From Agromyces larvae (lineage in GTDB: Bacteria; Actinomycetota; Actinomycetes; Actinomycetales; Microbacteriaceae), in contig NZ_CP094528.1 of assembly GCF_022811705.1 (NCBI RefSeq), positions 3,941,265 through 4,005,264 of the forward strand: 64,000 nucleotides of DNA, given 5' to 3'. The notes under the pieces are model-generated. The model ran no database searches and was not told the origin of the DNA. It saw only the letters and a list, made by a program, of their open reading frames with translations. The position numbers and the translations under genes were made by a program. Position 1 is the first letter of the stretch; each line of letters begins with the position of its first letter. This document shows positions 44,363 to 53,289 of this stretch, one piece after another.

Positions 44363-45634
44363 TCAGGTTCGAGACGTGCCGCCCGCGCGGAGCCGCGACA
44401 CCGCGTCGACCGTCGCCGCGAGCACGAGCACGCCGCCCGTGACGATGAAGTTCACACCCGCCGGCAGGTGGAGCAGCCCCAGGCCGTTCGTGATGACCGC
44501 GATCACCAGCGCACCGATCGCAGCGTGGACGAGCCGGCCGCGACCGCCGAACAGGCTCACGCCGCCGACGACCGCCGCGGCGACGCCCGACAGCACGATG
44601 TCGCGACCGACCGTCGCGTCGACCGAGCCGACGCGGGTGACGCTGAACAGCGCCGACACGACCGCGAGGCTCGAGCAGATGACGAACGCCCACCACTTGA
44701 TCCAGCGCACCTTGACGCCCGAGCGACGCGCCGCCTCGGCGTTGCCGCCGATGGCGTAGAGGTAGCGGCCGAACCGGGTGCGGTCGAGCACGAACGTGCC
44801 GGCCCACAGGATGAGCAGCGTCACGGGGACGATGATCGGCACGCCCTGCACGGCCACGACCGACTGGCCGCGGTTCTGGTTCAGGATGTACACCACCGCG
44901 CCGCCGATGACGGCGATCACGCCGAGCTTGACCCAGACGAGGGCGATCGCCCGGTTCGGCACGCCGGCGCGGGTGCGGCGGGCACGATCCCAGAACGACG
45001 TGCCGGCCGAGACCGCGAGGATCACGCCCAGCATCGCCCAGCCCGCCCACACCGGCAGGTTGCTGTTCTGCAGGGCGAGCAGTTCGGGGATCTGCACCTT
45101 GTACAGGCCGCCGTCGCCGATGACGAGCAGCGCCAGACCCTGATACGCGAGGAACAGACCCAGCGTGACGACGAACGATGGAATGCCGACCCTCGCCACG
45201 AAGAACCCGATGAGCGCACCGGTCGCGATGCCGACGCCGAACCCGAGCAGCAGGGCGAGCGGCCACGGCGTGCTGAGCTTCGTGACGAGCACGACGAACA
45301 GCGCCATGCCGACACCGCCGGTGACGCCCGCCGAAAGGTCGATCTCGCCGAGCAGCAGGACGAAGACCAGCGCCATGCCGAGCATGACGAGGGTGGCCGC
45401 CTGGTTGAGCAGGTTCGCGAAGTTGCGTTCGGTGAGGAAGAACGGGCTGAGCGTCGCGAACAGGATCGTGAGCACGACCAGGCCGCCGACGGCGGGGAGG
45501 GCGCCCATGTCGCCGGCGCGCACGCGCTGCCACCAGGCGTTCACCTGATCGAGCACGCCGCCTTCGACGCCGCTGCCGATGAGGTCGCCCGCGATCGGGT
45601 CGGGGGATGCCTCGGTGCGGGTGGCCTGGCTCAT
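44363..45634 (-). CDS. Sugar ABC transporter permease (CUT2, XylH-like)
   Basis: The 423-residue membrane protein has about ten spans and the CUT2 signatures: NLLNQAATLVMLGMALVFVL, LLLGEIDLSAG, then G-I-P-S-F-V-V-T-L-G and R-F-G-R-Y-L-Y-A-I-G-G-N-A-E-A-A-R-R-S-G-V. The long N-terminus (about 45 residues) and size are typical of xylose-type permeases. The ATG at 45634 overlaps the stop of the ATPase gene (ATGA). It is the last gene of a three-gene importer operon. Confidence 0.92.
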   Translation of the reverse strand: MSQATRTEASPDPIAGDLIGSGVEGGVLDQVNAWWQRVRAGDMGALPAVGGLVVLTILFATLSPFFLTERNFANLLNQAATLVMLGMALVFVLLLGEIDLSAGVTGGVGMALFVVLVTKLSTPWPLALLLGFGVGIATGALIGFFVARVGIPSFVVTLGLFLAYQGLALLVIGDGGLYKVQIPELLALQNSNLPVWAGWAMLGVILAVSAGTSFWDRARRTRAGVPNRAIALVWVKLGVIAVIGGAVVYILNQNRGQSVVAVQGVPIIVPVTLLILWAGTFVLDRTRFGRYLYAIGGNAEAARRSGVKVRWIKWWAFVICSSLAVVSALFSVTRVGSVDATVGRDIVLSGVAAAVVGGVSLFGGRGRLVHAAIGALVIAVITNGLGLLHLPAGVNFIVTGGVLVLAATVDAVSRLRAGGTSRT

Positions 45635-46428
45635 GCGAGGTCTCCTGGGTCGATCGAAGAGGTGGAACTGGTGTTGAGCAGCGGCGAACCGTCCTGCGTC
45701 TTCGTGCCGGTGATGTACCCGACCACGTCGTCGCGGTTGGTGTCGACCGTGTCGAGCTCGGCGACCATCTGACCGAGGTACAGCACCGCGATGTGGTCGG
45801 CGACCGCGAACACGTCGGCGAGGTTGTGGCTGATCAGGATGACGGCCACGCCCTGGTCGGCGAGGCGCCGGACGAGTGCGAGCACCTGCTCGGTCTGGGC
45901 GACGCCGAGTGCGGCGGTCGGCTCGTCGAGGATGACGACCCGCGCCTTCTTCAGCACCGCACGCGCGATCGCGACCGTCTGGCGCTGACCGCCCGACAGG
46001 CTCGAGACCTTCTGGCGGATCGAGCGCACCGTGCGCACCGAGAGGGAGCGCAGCGTGTCCGACGCCTCCTTCTCCATGCGACCCTCGTCGAGCGTGCCGG
46101 TCGCGAGCTCCTCGCGCCCGAGGAACATGTTCTGGACGATGTCGAGGTTGTCGCAGAGCGCGAGGTCCTGGTACACCACCTCGATGCCGAGGCCGGCCGC
46201 TTCGCGGGGGGTGTGCAGGTCGTGGTGGACCCCGTCGATGAGGACTTCGCCCTCGTCGTAGGGCTGGACGCCGGCGAGACCCTTGATGAGGGTCGACTTG
46301 CCGGCGCCGTTGTCGCCCACGAGGGCGGTGACCTTGCCGGGGTGGACTCTGAGGTTCACGCCTTTCAGGACGGTCACGGGGCCGAAGGACTTCTTGACCC
46401 CCCTGAGCTCGATGATCGGTTCTGTCAT
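45631..46428 (-). CDS. Sugar ABC transporter ATP-binding protein (single-domain, CUT2)
   Basis: The 265-residue ATPase has Walker A G-D-N-G-A-G-K-S-T, Q-loop V-V-Y-Q-D-L-A, the signature L-S-G-G-Q-R-Q and Walker B A-R-V-V-I-L-D-E-P-T, with the H-loop I-L-I-S-H-N. Classical CUT2 ATPases such as RbsA and XylG of enterobacteria have two fused ATPase halves; this protein has only one and must dimerise, as in the FrcA-type importers. The start ATG 46428 follows AAGGAAG; an ATG at 46449 (MNRKEAS) is an in-frame alternative. Confidence 0.92.
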   Translation of the reverse strand: MTEPIIELRGVKKSFGPVTVLKGVNLRVHPGKVTALVGDNGAGKSTLIKGLAGVQPYDEGEVLIDGVHHDLHTPREAAGLGIEVVYQDLALCDNLDIVQNMFLGREELATGTLDEGRMEKEASDTLRSLSVRTVRSIRQKVSSLSGGQRQTVAIARAVLKKARVVILDEPTAALGVAQTEQVLALVRRLADQGVAVILISHNLADVFAVADHIAVLYLGQMVAELDTVDTNRDDVVGYITGTKTQDGSPLLNTSSTSSIDPGDLA

Positions 46429-46521
46429 GCTCGCTTCCTTGCGGTTCATGTGCGTCGTCTCGGGTACCCGACGGCCGAGGGGCGTCGCGCTGGCTCACGC
46501 GACGCCCCCCGAGCGTGCCGC

Positions 46522-47604
46522 TTACCCTACGCCGAACTCCGCGCACTTGTCGGCGAGGCTGACGCCCTCGATCTCACCCGTGCAGATCTCGTCGGCGGAG
46601 GCGTCGCCGGCGTCGACCACCTGCTGCACCTCGTTCGGACCGACGAGCACCGGGGTGACGGCGATGTACGGCGTGCCGTCCTCGAGCTCCTGGTCGGCGC
46701 TCGGGGTCTCGCCGCTCAGCAGCGCGACGGCGACCTCGACGGCCGCCTCGGCCTCGAGCTTGACGGGCTTGTACACCGTGGCGGTCTGCCACCCGGTGAG
46801 GATGTTCTGCAGACCCGCGATGTTCGCGTCCTGGCCGGACACCGCGACGCCGGTCAGGCCGTTGCGCTGGAGCACGCCGATCACGCCGTCGGCGTTCGTG
46901 TCGTTCGCCGCCCAGACGCCGTCGACCACACCGCCCAGGCCGGTGAGGGCCTGCTCGAAGTTGGTCGCCGACTTCTCGCCGTCCCAGACGCCCGGGGGCT
47001 CGGCCGCAGCGGTGATGCCCGCCGCCTCCATGACCTCGACGGCGCCGTCGTGGAACATCTTCGCGTTGCCGTCGGTCGGGTCGCCGCCCATGTAGACGAC
47101 GATCGCCGAAGCCGGGTCCTTGCCGGCGGCCTCGAGGCCGTCGAGCACGGTCTGGCCCTGCAGGCGGCCGACCTCGACGTTGTCGAACGAGACGTAGTAG
47201 TCGGCGCCGGCGAACGGACGGTCGTACGCGATGACCGGGATGCCCTCGGCCGAGGCCTTGGCGGCCACGCCCTCGGCGGCGCCCTGGTAGTCGACGAGCA
47301 GCATGACGCCGCAGCCCTGGGTGAGCTGCTGGTCGGCGATCGTCGAGAACTTGTTGACGTCGCCGCCCGCGTTCTGGATGTCGGCTTCGAAGCCGGCTGC
47401 CTCGAGACCCTCCTGCAGATACTTGCGGTCGAAGTTCTCCCAGCGCGGCGACGACTCGGCGTCGGGCAGGATCACGCAGGCGCGCGTCGAGGCTTCGCCG
47501 CCCTCGTCGCCGGTGCCTCCACCGTCGTTGCCCGAACAACCTGCCAGCAGCAGCGCCGAGACTCCGGCGAGTGCGGCAGCAGAGACCAATGAAGATTTCT
47601 TCAC
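46522..47604 (-). CDS. Sugar-binding lipoprotein (CUT2, xylose-binding-protein-like)
   Basis: The 360-residue protein has a lipoprotein signal (VKKSSLVSAAALAGVSALLL followed by A-G-C, Cys23) and a Gly-rich linker. The periplasmic-binding fold follows: A-C-V-I-L-P-D-A-E-S-S-P-R-W, D-Q-Q-L-T-Q-G-C, IPVIAYDRPFAGADYYVSFD, V-W-A-A-N-D-T-N-A-D-G and A-V-S-G-Q-D-A-N. These match XylF-like xylose/CUT2 binding proteins. The GTG start at 47604 is preceded by AAGGGGAG. Upstream is an unusually AT-rich stretch with a perfect 7-bp dyad, probably the operon's control region. Confidence 0.9.
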   Translation of the reverse strand: MKKSSLVSAAALAGVSALLLAGCSGNDGGGTGDEGGEASTRACVILPDAESSPRWENFDRKYLQEGLEAAGFEADIQNAGGDVNKFSTIADQQLTQGCGVMLLVDYQGAAEGVAAKASAEGIPVIAYDRPFAGADYYVSFDNVEVGRLQGQTVLDGLEAAGKDPASAIVVYMGGDPTDGNAKMFHDGAVEVMEAAGITAAAEPPGVWDGEKSATNFEQALTGLGGVVDGVWAANDTNADGVIGVLQRNGLTGVAVSGQDANIAGLQNILTGWQTATVYKPVKLEAEAAVEVAVALLSGETPSADQELEDGTPYIAVTPVLVGPNEVQQVVDAGDASADEICTGEIEGVSLADKCAEFGVG

Positions 47605-47728
47605 GGCTCTCCCCTTCTTCAAAGGTGAGGTCGACCCCTCCTGGTTCCCTCGTCGGCTTTGGCGAGGGCAATCGCCATGATCGCGCAATTCGCGGGCTGC
47701 CGAACAAAATAGAGATAACGGTTCTACA

Positions 47729-47750
47729 ACTTACTGACAGGTGAGTAAGT
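47729..47750. promoter_or_regulatory. Dyad in the control region of the CUT2 sugar operon
   Basis: The dyad ACTTACT-N8-AGTAAGT has perfect 7-bp arms and lies next to an AT-rich stretch (47706-47730) about 125 bases before the binding-protein start. No regulator gene is adjacent, so a ROK- or LacI-type repressor encoded elsewhere is likely. Confidence 0.55.
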
Positions 47751-47854
47751 GCCGGAGGGCGGGATGTGCCTCGAACGGGAGGCACGCAGGGAGCGCAGCG
47801 CGGAGGGCGGCGCAGAGGGCGGCGCGGTGCGAGATCGGGGGAGCGAGCCCGAGG

Positions 47855-49210
47855 TCAGAACCAGATCGTCAGAGCGGGTTCGCGGTCGGACGAGAAGAGC
47901 CGATCGGCGAGCGCCAACGACCCGCGCGAGTGCTCGACGACACGGCCGGCGCGGGCCAGCGTGGTGGCCCGCACCCCGCCCAGCAGCATCGACCCGAGCT
48001 CGCGGACCCCGAGTCGCAGACCGTGCGGCTGCCGCGAACGGCGCGAACCGCCGACCGGCACCGAGCCCGGAGCATCCGCCCCCTCGACCCGCCGCACCTC
48101 GGCGCGGCCGTCGGTCGAGGCATCCAGTTCGAACGCCCCGCCCGCGAACCCGAGCGGATCGTCGACCTCGAGCCGCAGCGTCCCCGCGCCCCCGAACCGA
48201 CGGCCCGACAGCGCGGCGACCGGGTCGAGCACGCGAAGCCACAGGTGGTCGCCGACGTCGTCGAACCGCACCGCCCGGGCATCCTCGAGCAGCCACGGCA
48301 GCGGCTCGTCGACCGAGCGCAGCTGCACCCGCACCTCGTCGACGAAGTCGATCTCGCAGAACACCCGCCAGATCGCGCGCTCGGCATCGTCCGTCGCGGC
48401 GGCGATGAAGTCGCTCTCGAGCACACCCGGCCGGTCGGGATCGCGCACCACCCGATAGGTGGCGAACCCCTGCGTCTCGCCGCGCTCGTCGTCGTACCGC
48501 ACGGCGCGGATGCTGCGGCTGCGCTCGGACTCGGGATCGACCAGGCCGAGCACCCGGTCGAGCAGCGCAGGCCAGCGGTCGATCTCGCCCGGCGTGCGCG
48601 ACACCGCCCGGCGCACCAGCTGCGGCGCGAGCTCGCGCAACGAAGCCGGGTCGACGAGGTGCACCCGGCCCGGGGCATCCGCACCGATCCAGTGCGCCCG
48701 CCGCCGGTCGACCCGCACGGTCGCCATGCGCGTCGCCGGCGCGTAGCCGTACCTGCCGTAGATCGTCGCCTCGGTCGCGGTCAGCATCGCGATCGCGGCG
48801 CCCGCGGACGCCGCGTCGCGCAGCTCGGCCTGCATGAGCGATCGGGCGATGCCGCGCCGGCGGTGCGTCGGCGCGACGGTGACCGAGCTCACCGCCCAGG
48901 CGTCGAGGCTGCGGCCGCCCGGCACGCTGAGCCCGGTCGGCCAGCTCGACACCGTCGCGATCGGGATCGCCGGCGTCGCCGAAGCCGGGTCGTACACGCC
49001 GCGCACCAGGCGGTCGGCGAACACCCGCCGCTCGTGCACCAGGTCGACCTCGCGCGGGCGCGGATGGTGGAAGCCGCGGGCGTCGGCCTGCGACCACGCG
49101 TCGAACGCCGCCTGGTCGGACGGATCCACCTGCCGATAGCGGAGTCCGCGCGCCTCGAGCTCCTGCTCGGCGCGCCGGTCGACGGGGGTGCTCCGCGGAT
49201 CGAACGACAT
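47855..49210 (-). CDS. Eis-like GNAT N-acetyltransferase
   Basis: The 451-residue protein has the Eis layout: an N-terminal GNAT domain with the acetyl-CoA motif V-T-V-A-P-T-H-R-R-R-G-I-A-R-S-L-M and T-A-T-E-A-T-I-Y-G-R-Y-G-Y, a second GNAT-like domain (R-Y-D-D-E-R-G-E-T-Q-G-F) and a sterol-carrier-like third domain. The C-terminal carboxylate follows an aromatic residue (T-I-W-F), as in Eis, where it acts as catalytic acid. Mycobacterial Eis acetylates aminoglycosides and peptides; many relatives do not, and no resistance role is inferred here. Confidence 0.88.
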   Translation of the reverse strand: MSFDPRSTPVDRRAEQELEARGLRYRQVDPSDQAAFDAWSQADARGFHHPRPREVDLVHERRVFADRLVRGVYDPASATPAIPIATVSSWPTGLSVPGGRSLDAWAVSSVTVAPTHRRRGIARSLMQAELRDAASAGAAIAMLTATEATIYGRYGYAPATRMATVRVDRRRAHWIGADAPGRVHLVDPASLRELAPQLVRRAVSRTPGEIDRWPALLDRVLGLVDPESERSRSIRAVRYDDERGETQGFATYRVVRDPDRPGVLESDFIAAATDDAERAIWRVFCEIDFVDEVRVQLRSVDEPLPWLLEDARAVRFDDVGDHLWLRVLDPVAALSGRRFGGAGTLRLEVDDPLGFAGGAFELDASTDGRAEVRRVEGADAPGSVPVGGSRRSRQPHGLRLGVRELGSMLLGGVRATTLARAGRVVEHSRGSLALADRLFSSDREPALTIWF

Positions 49211-49271
49211 CGACTCAGCCTAACCAGCCGCGGAGCATCGCGGGCGCGGTCGGATGCGTCGACCGGATGCC

Positions 49272-50996
49272 TCACCCGCCCGTGTGCGGACCGAGGTGCC
49301 GGTGCACGGCCGAGACGACCGCCGATCCTTCGCCCACCGCGGCCGCCACGCGCTTCAGCGAGCCCCGACGCACGTCGCCCACGGCGAAGCATCCGGGCAG
49401 CGACGTCTCGAGCGGGTCGGGCTCGCGGTCGCCCGGCCAGGCCGAAGCATCCTGCTCGGCGATCTGCGGACCGGTGAGGATCGAACCCCACCGGTCGCGC
49501 AGCACCGCATCTCCCAGCCAGTCGGTGCGCGGGCGCGCGCCGATGGTGATGAACAGCGCCTGCGCCGTGACCGTATCTCGGGAGCCGTCGCGGTGCTCGA
49601 GCACGACGGTCGCGAGCGTTCCGTCGGCGTCGGCCCCGACATCGACGACGCGCGAATCGCCGATCACCCCGACGCCGGCCGCCTCGAGCTGGGCGATCAG
49701 GTACTGCGACATGCTCTCGGCGAGGTGCTCGCCGCGCACCACGAGCGCGACCGACCGCGCGAACCGGGCCAGGTGCAGCGCCGCCTGACCCGCGGAATTG
49801 CCGCCCCCGACGACAAGCACGTCGCGTCCCGCTTGGCCGCGGGCCTCGACCGAGGACGCCCCGTAGAAGACGGATGCCCCGATGAACGGGTCGAGCGCGG
49901 GCACCGCGAGACGACGGTAGTCGACCCCCGTCGCGACCACGACCGAGCGGGCGGTGACCCCCGAGTGCTCCTCGCCCGCACCGCCGACCTCGATGCGGAA
50001 ACCGCCGTCGGCGGTGCGCGCGAACCCCGTCGCGCGGCGCGCGAGCGCGAACCGGGCACCGAACAGCCACGCCTGCCGGTACGCGTTCAAGGCGAGGTCG
50101 CCGCCGGGGACGCCGCGCGCGAAGCCCAGGTAGTTGCGGATCAGCGAACTGCCGCCCGCCTGCCCGCCGATCGACGCCGCCTCGAGCACCAGCGCGTCGA
50201 GCCCCTCGCTCGCCGCGTACACCGCCGCCGCGAGCCCCGCCGGGCCCGCGCCCACGATCACCAGCTCGACCGGGCGATCGGGCAGATCGGTGCGCAGACC
50301 CGCCGCCCGCGCCAGCGCGGCATCATCGGGGTCGACGAGCACCTGCCCGAGCTCGGTGGCGACGATCGGCGGCGTCTCGGCACCGGGGCGGTCGGCATCG
50401 GCTCGCACGCCCGCCCGCGCGAGCAGATCCTGCGCCGCCGGGTCGGACGGCGCGAGCGTGCGCACCTGGGCGCCGGTGCGGTCGAGACGGGCGCGCAGCG
50501 CGTGCGTGCGCGGACGAGCCGGGTCGCCCACCAGCACGTACCCGGGCCGGTCGGCGCCCGTAGCGCGAGCCCAGTCGCGCAGCAGTTCGGTGACGCCCCG
50601 GTGGAACGCCTCGTCGGGGCTGTGCCGCGGCGCGACGAGGTACGTCTCGACGGCGGCCCGCGCCATCAGTGCGAGCACCCTCGCGGTCGCCGACTCGTCG
50701 CCCCAATCGCCCCAGTCGAGCAGCAACGCCCGGCGGGCGTCCGGGAACGCGCGGCGGATCTCGGCGAGGACGTGTTCGTCGGCTCCGACGGCGTCGAGCG
50801 CGGTCAGCGCGATCGCGAGCCGGCCGCCCCGCGCGGCGAGATGCTCGACCGCCGTGCGCGCCGACGAGGCATCCGGATGCTCCTGCACCTCGTAGTCGGC
50901 GCCGTACCGCCGGGCGAGCTCGTGCACGACCCGGCCCCGCCCGGCGCCCGCGACCAGGATGACCGGCGACCCCGCCGGCGCACGGCCTTCGGCCAT
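49272..50996 (-). CDS. Receiver-like domain fused to thioredoxin-reductase-like FAD oxidoreductase
   Basis: The 574-residue protein begins with a degenerate receiver-like domain (VILVAGAGRGRVVHELARRY; R-A-L-L-L-D-W-G-D-W-G; Y-L-V-A-P-R-H-S-P-D). A FAD/NAD(P)H oxidoreductase of the thioredoxin-reductase fold follows: V-I-V-G-A-G-P-A-G-L, G-G-Q-A-G-G-S, VLVVGGGNSAGQAALHLARF and C-F-A-V-G-D-V. The C-x-x-C of thioredoxin reductase is replaced by Y-G-A-S-S, and the only Cys is the one in C-F-A-V-G-D. It therefore cannot be a normal disulfide reductase. Databases call the group fused response regulator/thioredoxin-disulfide reductase. The ATG at 50996 starts the receiver-like domain. Confidence 0.85.
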   Translation of the reverse strand: MAEGRAPAGSPVILVAGAGRGRVVHELARRYGADYEVQEHPDASSARTAVEHLAARGGRLAIALTALDAVGADEHVLAEIRRAFPDARRALLLDWGDWGDESATARVLALMARAAVETYLVAPRHSPDEAFHRGVTELLRDWARATGADRPGYVLVGDPARPRTHALRARLDRTGAQVRTLAPSDPAAQDLLARAGVRADADRPGAETPPIVATELGQVLVDPDDAALARAAGLRTDLPDRPVELVIVGAGPAGLAAAVYAASEGLDALVLEAASIGGQAGGSSLIRNYLGFARGVPGGDLALNAYRQAWLFGARFALARRATGFARTADGGFRIEVGGAGEEHSGVTARSVVVATGVDYRRLAVPALDPFIGASVFYGASSVEARGQAGRDVLVVGGGNSAGQAALHLARFARSVALVVRGEHLAESMSQYLIAQLEAAGVGVIGDSRVVDVGADADGTLATVVLEHRDGSRDTVTAQALFITIGARPRTDWLGDAVLRDRWGSILTGPQIAEQDASAWPGDREPDPLETSLPGCFAVGDVRRGSLKRVAAAVGEGSAVVSAVHRHLGPHTGG

Positions 50997-51095
50997 GACC
51001 CGCGTCCTCTCGCGCGGCGCCCCCGACGCCGCTCCCGCCGCGAGTGTATCGCCGCGCCCGGCGCGCGGCCCAGCACCGCAGACGCCCGATGTGCG

Positions 51096-51172
51096 CAATT
51101 CAGGTCCGGAGTCGTGTCGTGCGGCGTGTCGACCCGGATCAACCGCGACACGCCGCGCGGCGACCTGAATTG
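51096..51172. repeat. Nested inverted repeat (77-nt hairpin), possible terminator or mobile repeat
   Basis: Outer arms CAATTCAGGTC (51096-51106) and GACCTGAATTG (51162-51172) are perfect. Inner arms GCGGCGTGTCG (51121-51131) and CGACACGCCGC (51146-51156) are also perfect, and five further pairs (two G-T) extend the inner stem to 51116/51161. The two stems then stack with one nine-base bulge, giving 27 pairs. It begins two bases after the stop of the minus-strand isomerase-like gene. Confidence 0.8.
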
Positions 51173-51173
51173 G

Positions 51174-52073
51174 CTACACGCGGGCGCGGGCCGGCGCGGG
51201 GGTGGCGGCGGCGAGGTGCGGGGCGACCGCGGCGGCGAAGGTCTCGGCGGTGCGGGCGACGACCTCGTCGAACGGGGTCGCGAAGACGTCGTCGTTGAAG
51301 ATCTCGACCTCGACGTCGCCGGTGTAACCGGCCTGCTCGACCGCGCGGGTGAGCGTCGCGAAGTCGATCACGCCGTCGCCCGGGTAGTGCCGGCTGTTCA
51401 GCACGTTCGCGGGCAGCGGGGTCTTCCAGTCGCAGACCTGGTAGGTCGCGATCCGACCGGATGTCCCGGCGCGGGCGATCTGCGGCAGCACCTCTGGGTC
51501 CCACCAGATGTGGAACGTGTCGACCGTGACGCCGACGACCTCGGGGGCGAACGGCTCGGCGAGGTCGAGCGCCTGCGCGAGGGTCGTGACGACGCACCGG
51601 TCGGACGCGAACATCGGGTGCAGCGGCTCGATCGCCATCGTGACGCCCGCCGCCTCGGCCTCGGGGGCGAGCTCGGCCAGCGCCTCCTGCACGCGGGCGC
51701 GCGCGCCGATCACGTCGCGCGAGCCCTCGGGCAGGCCGCCCGCGACCAGCACGTACACCGCGGCCGAGCCGGGGGCGCCGGCGGCGGCGAGCGTCGCCGT
51801 CTCCTCGATCGCGCGGCGGTTGTCGTCGAGCTGCGCCCGGCGTGCGGGGCCCTCGTCCATCGTGAAGAACCCGCCGCGGCACAGCGTCGAGAACCGCAGA
51901 CCGCTCGCCGCGAGCCGGCGTGCGGCCTCGGCGAGGCCGACCTCCTGCACGGGCTCGCGCCACAGGCCGATCGACTCGTACCCGCCGGCGGCGACCGCGC
52001 GCAGCGCCTCGTCGAGGGTGGAGTGCTTGATCGTGCCCTGGTTCATCGACAGACGCGGGTGCGGGGTGCTCAC
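51174..52073 (-). CDS. Sugar-phosphate isomerase/epimerase-like TIM barrel
   Basis: The 299-residue protein is a xylose-isomerase-like (AP_endonuc_2) barrel: H-P-R-L-S-M-N-Q-G-T-I, GYESIGLWREPVQEVGLAEA, the metal ligand Glu in V-T-M-A-I-E-P-L-H-P, T-V-D-T-F-H-I-W-W-D-P and V-E-V-E-I-F-N-D. It should bind a divalent metal and isomerise, epimerise or dehydrate a sugar or inositol derivative. The GTG start overlaps the stop of the DUF993 gene (GTGA), so it is translated with it. Confidence 0.85.
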   Translation of the reverse strand: MSTPHPRLSMNQGTIKHSTLDEALRAVAAGGYESIGLWREPVQEVGLAEAARRLAASGLRFSTLCRGGFFTMDEGPARRAQLDDNRRAIEETATLAAAGAPGSAAVYVLVAGGLPEGSRDVIGARARVQEALAELAPEAEAAGVTMAIEPLHPMFASDRCVVTTLAQALDLAEPFAPEVVGVTVDTFHIWWDPEVLPQIARAGTSGRIATYQVCDWKTPLPANVLNSRHYPGDGVIDFATLTRAVEQAGYTGDVEVEIFNDDVFATPFDEVVARTAETFAAAVAPHLAAATPAPARARV

Positions 52074-53287
52074 GCGAGCACCTCCTCGACAGCCGGCGCA
52101 GCGATCGGCGCGGCCACGTCGACGCCGTTCAGCGTCAGCAGCGCATGCCAGCGCGCCGCGGCCAGCTCGGGCCGCTCGAGGGCGCCCGAGGCGTTCGCGA
52201 GCTCGACGATGCGCGAGAGGTGCGGCAGGCTCCGTGCGGCGTGCAGCCCGCCGACCATCTGGAAGGCGGCCTGGTGGCCGTTCAGCCAGCTGAGGAACGC
52301 GACGCCGGTCTTGTAGTAGAACGTCGGGGCGGCGAACACCTGGCGGCTGAGCTCCTCGGTCGGGCCGAGGATGCGGTGGTACTCGGCGTCGTCGCCGGCG
52401 TCGAGCGCCTGGATCGCGGCCGACGCGTTCGGCGCGAGCGCCGCGAACGCGCCGAGCAGCGCGTCGGAGTGCCCGCGCCCCGACCCGTCGGCACCGTCGC
52501 CGGCGATCAGCCCCACGTAGTGGAAGTCGTCGCCGGTGAACATGCGCGCCGAGACCGGCAGCCGCTCGCGCACCGAGATCTCGGCGTCGGCGTCGAGCAG
52601 GCTCATCTTCACGCCCTGCACCCGATCGGGGTGCTCGTCGATGATCTGCAGCAGGGTGCCGGCGGCGGCATCCGTGTCATCCGACCCGAAGTAGCCCGCG
52701 AGCTGCGGGTCGAACGCCGTGCCGAGCCAGTGCAGCACGACCGGTGCGCCCGCCGCGTCGAGCACCTCGCGGTACACCCGCAGGTAGTCGTCGGCGCTCG
52801 TCGCGGCGCGCGCGAGGTGGCGGCTCGCCATCAGCACGGCGCCCGCGCCCGCATCCTCGGCGTGGTGCAGCTGCGTCTTGTACGCGTCGATCACCTCGTC
52901 GAGCGAGATCCGCTCGGCCTCGACGTGATCGGTGTTGACGCCGACGACGAGCTTGCCGCCCACCGACTGCGCCTCGGCGGCGCTGCGCGTGATGAGCTCG
53001 CGCGTCGCGGCGGCGTCGAGGCCCATGTTGCGCTGGGCGGTGTCCATCGCGTCCGCCACGCCGAGCCCCCACGACCAGACGTGGTGGCGGAACGCGAGCG
53101 TGGCATCCCAGTCGATCTCGGCGGGCTGCCCCGGCGTGTTGTCGGCGAACGGCTTCGGCACCACGTGCGCGGCCGCGTACGCGACGCGGCTGGCGAGCGG
53201 GCCGCGGGGCGTGCGGAACGCGGGCGCCTCGGCGAGCGGCACGGCGGTCAGGCCGCCGGCCGCGTCGAGCAGGGTGAGGTCGGTCAT
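52070..53287 (-). CDS. DUF993 family protein (dihydrodipicolinate-synthase-like barrel)
   Basis: The 405-residue protein is the actinobacterial DUF993 type, a distant member of the N-acetylneuraminate lyase/DapA superfamily: FRHHVWSWGLGVADAMDTAQ, L-V-V-G-V-N-T-D-H, V-V-L-H-W-L-G-T-A-F, and a candidate Schiff-base lysine in V-Q-G-V-K-M-S-L-L-D. That would make it an aldolase or dehydratase on a keto acid. The start lies two bases after the stop of the Gfo/Idh/MocA gene and its stop overlaps the isomerase start. The substrate is unknown. Confidence 0.85.
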   Translation of the reverse strand: MTDLTLLDAAGGLTAVPLAEAPAFRTPRGPLASRVAYAAAHVVPKPFADNTPGQPAEIDWDATLAFRHHVWSWGLGVADAMDTAQRNMGLDAAATRELITRSAAEAQSVGGKLVVGVNTDHVEAERISLDEVIDAYKTQLHHAEDAGAGAVLMASRHLARAATSADDYLRVYREVLDAAGAPVVLHWLGTAFDPQLAGYFGSDDTDAAAGTLLQIIDEHPDRVQGVKMSLLDADAEISVRERLPVSARMFTGDDFHYVGLIAGDGADGSGRGHSDALLGAFAALAPNASAAIQALDAGDDAEYHRILGPTEELSRQVFAAPTFYYKTGVAFLSWLNGHQAAFQMVGGLHAARSLPHLSRIVELANASGALERPELAAARWHALLTLNGVDVAAPIAAPAVEEVLA

Positions 53288-53289
53288 GG

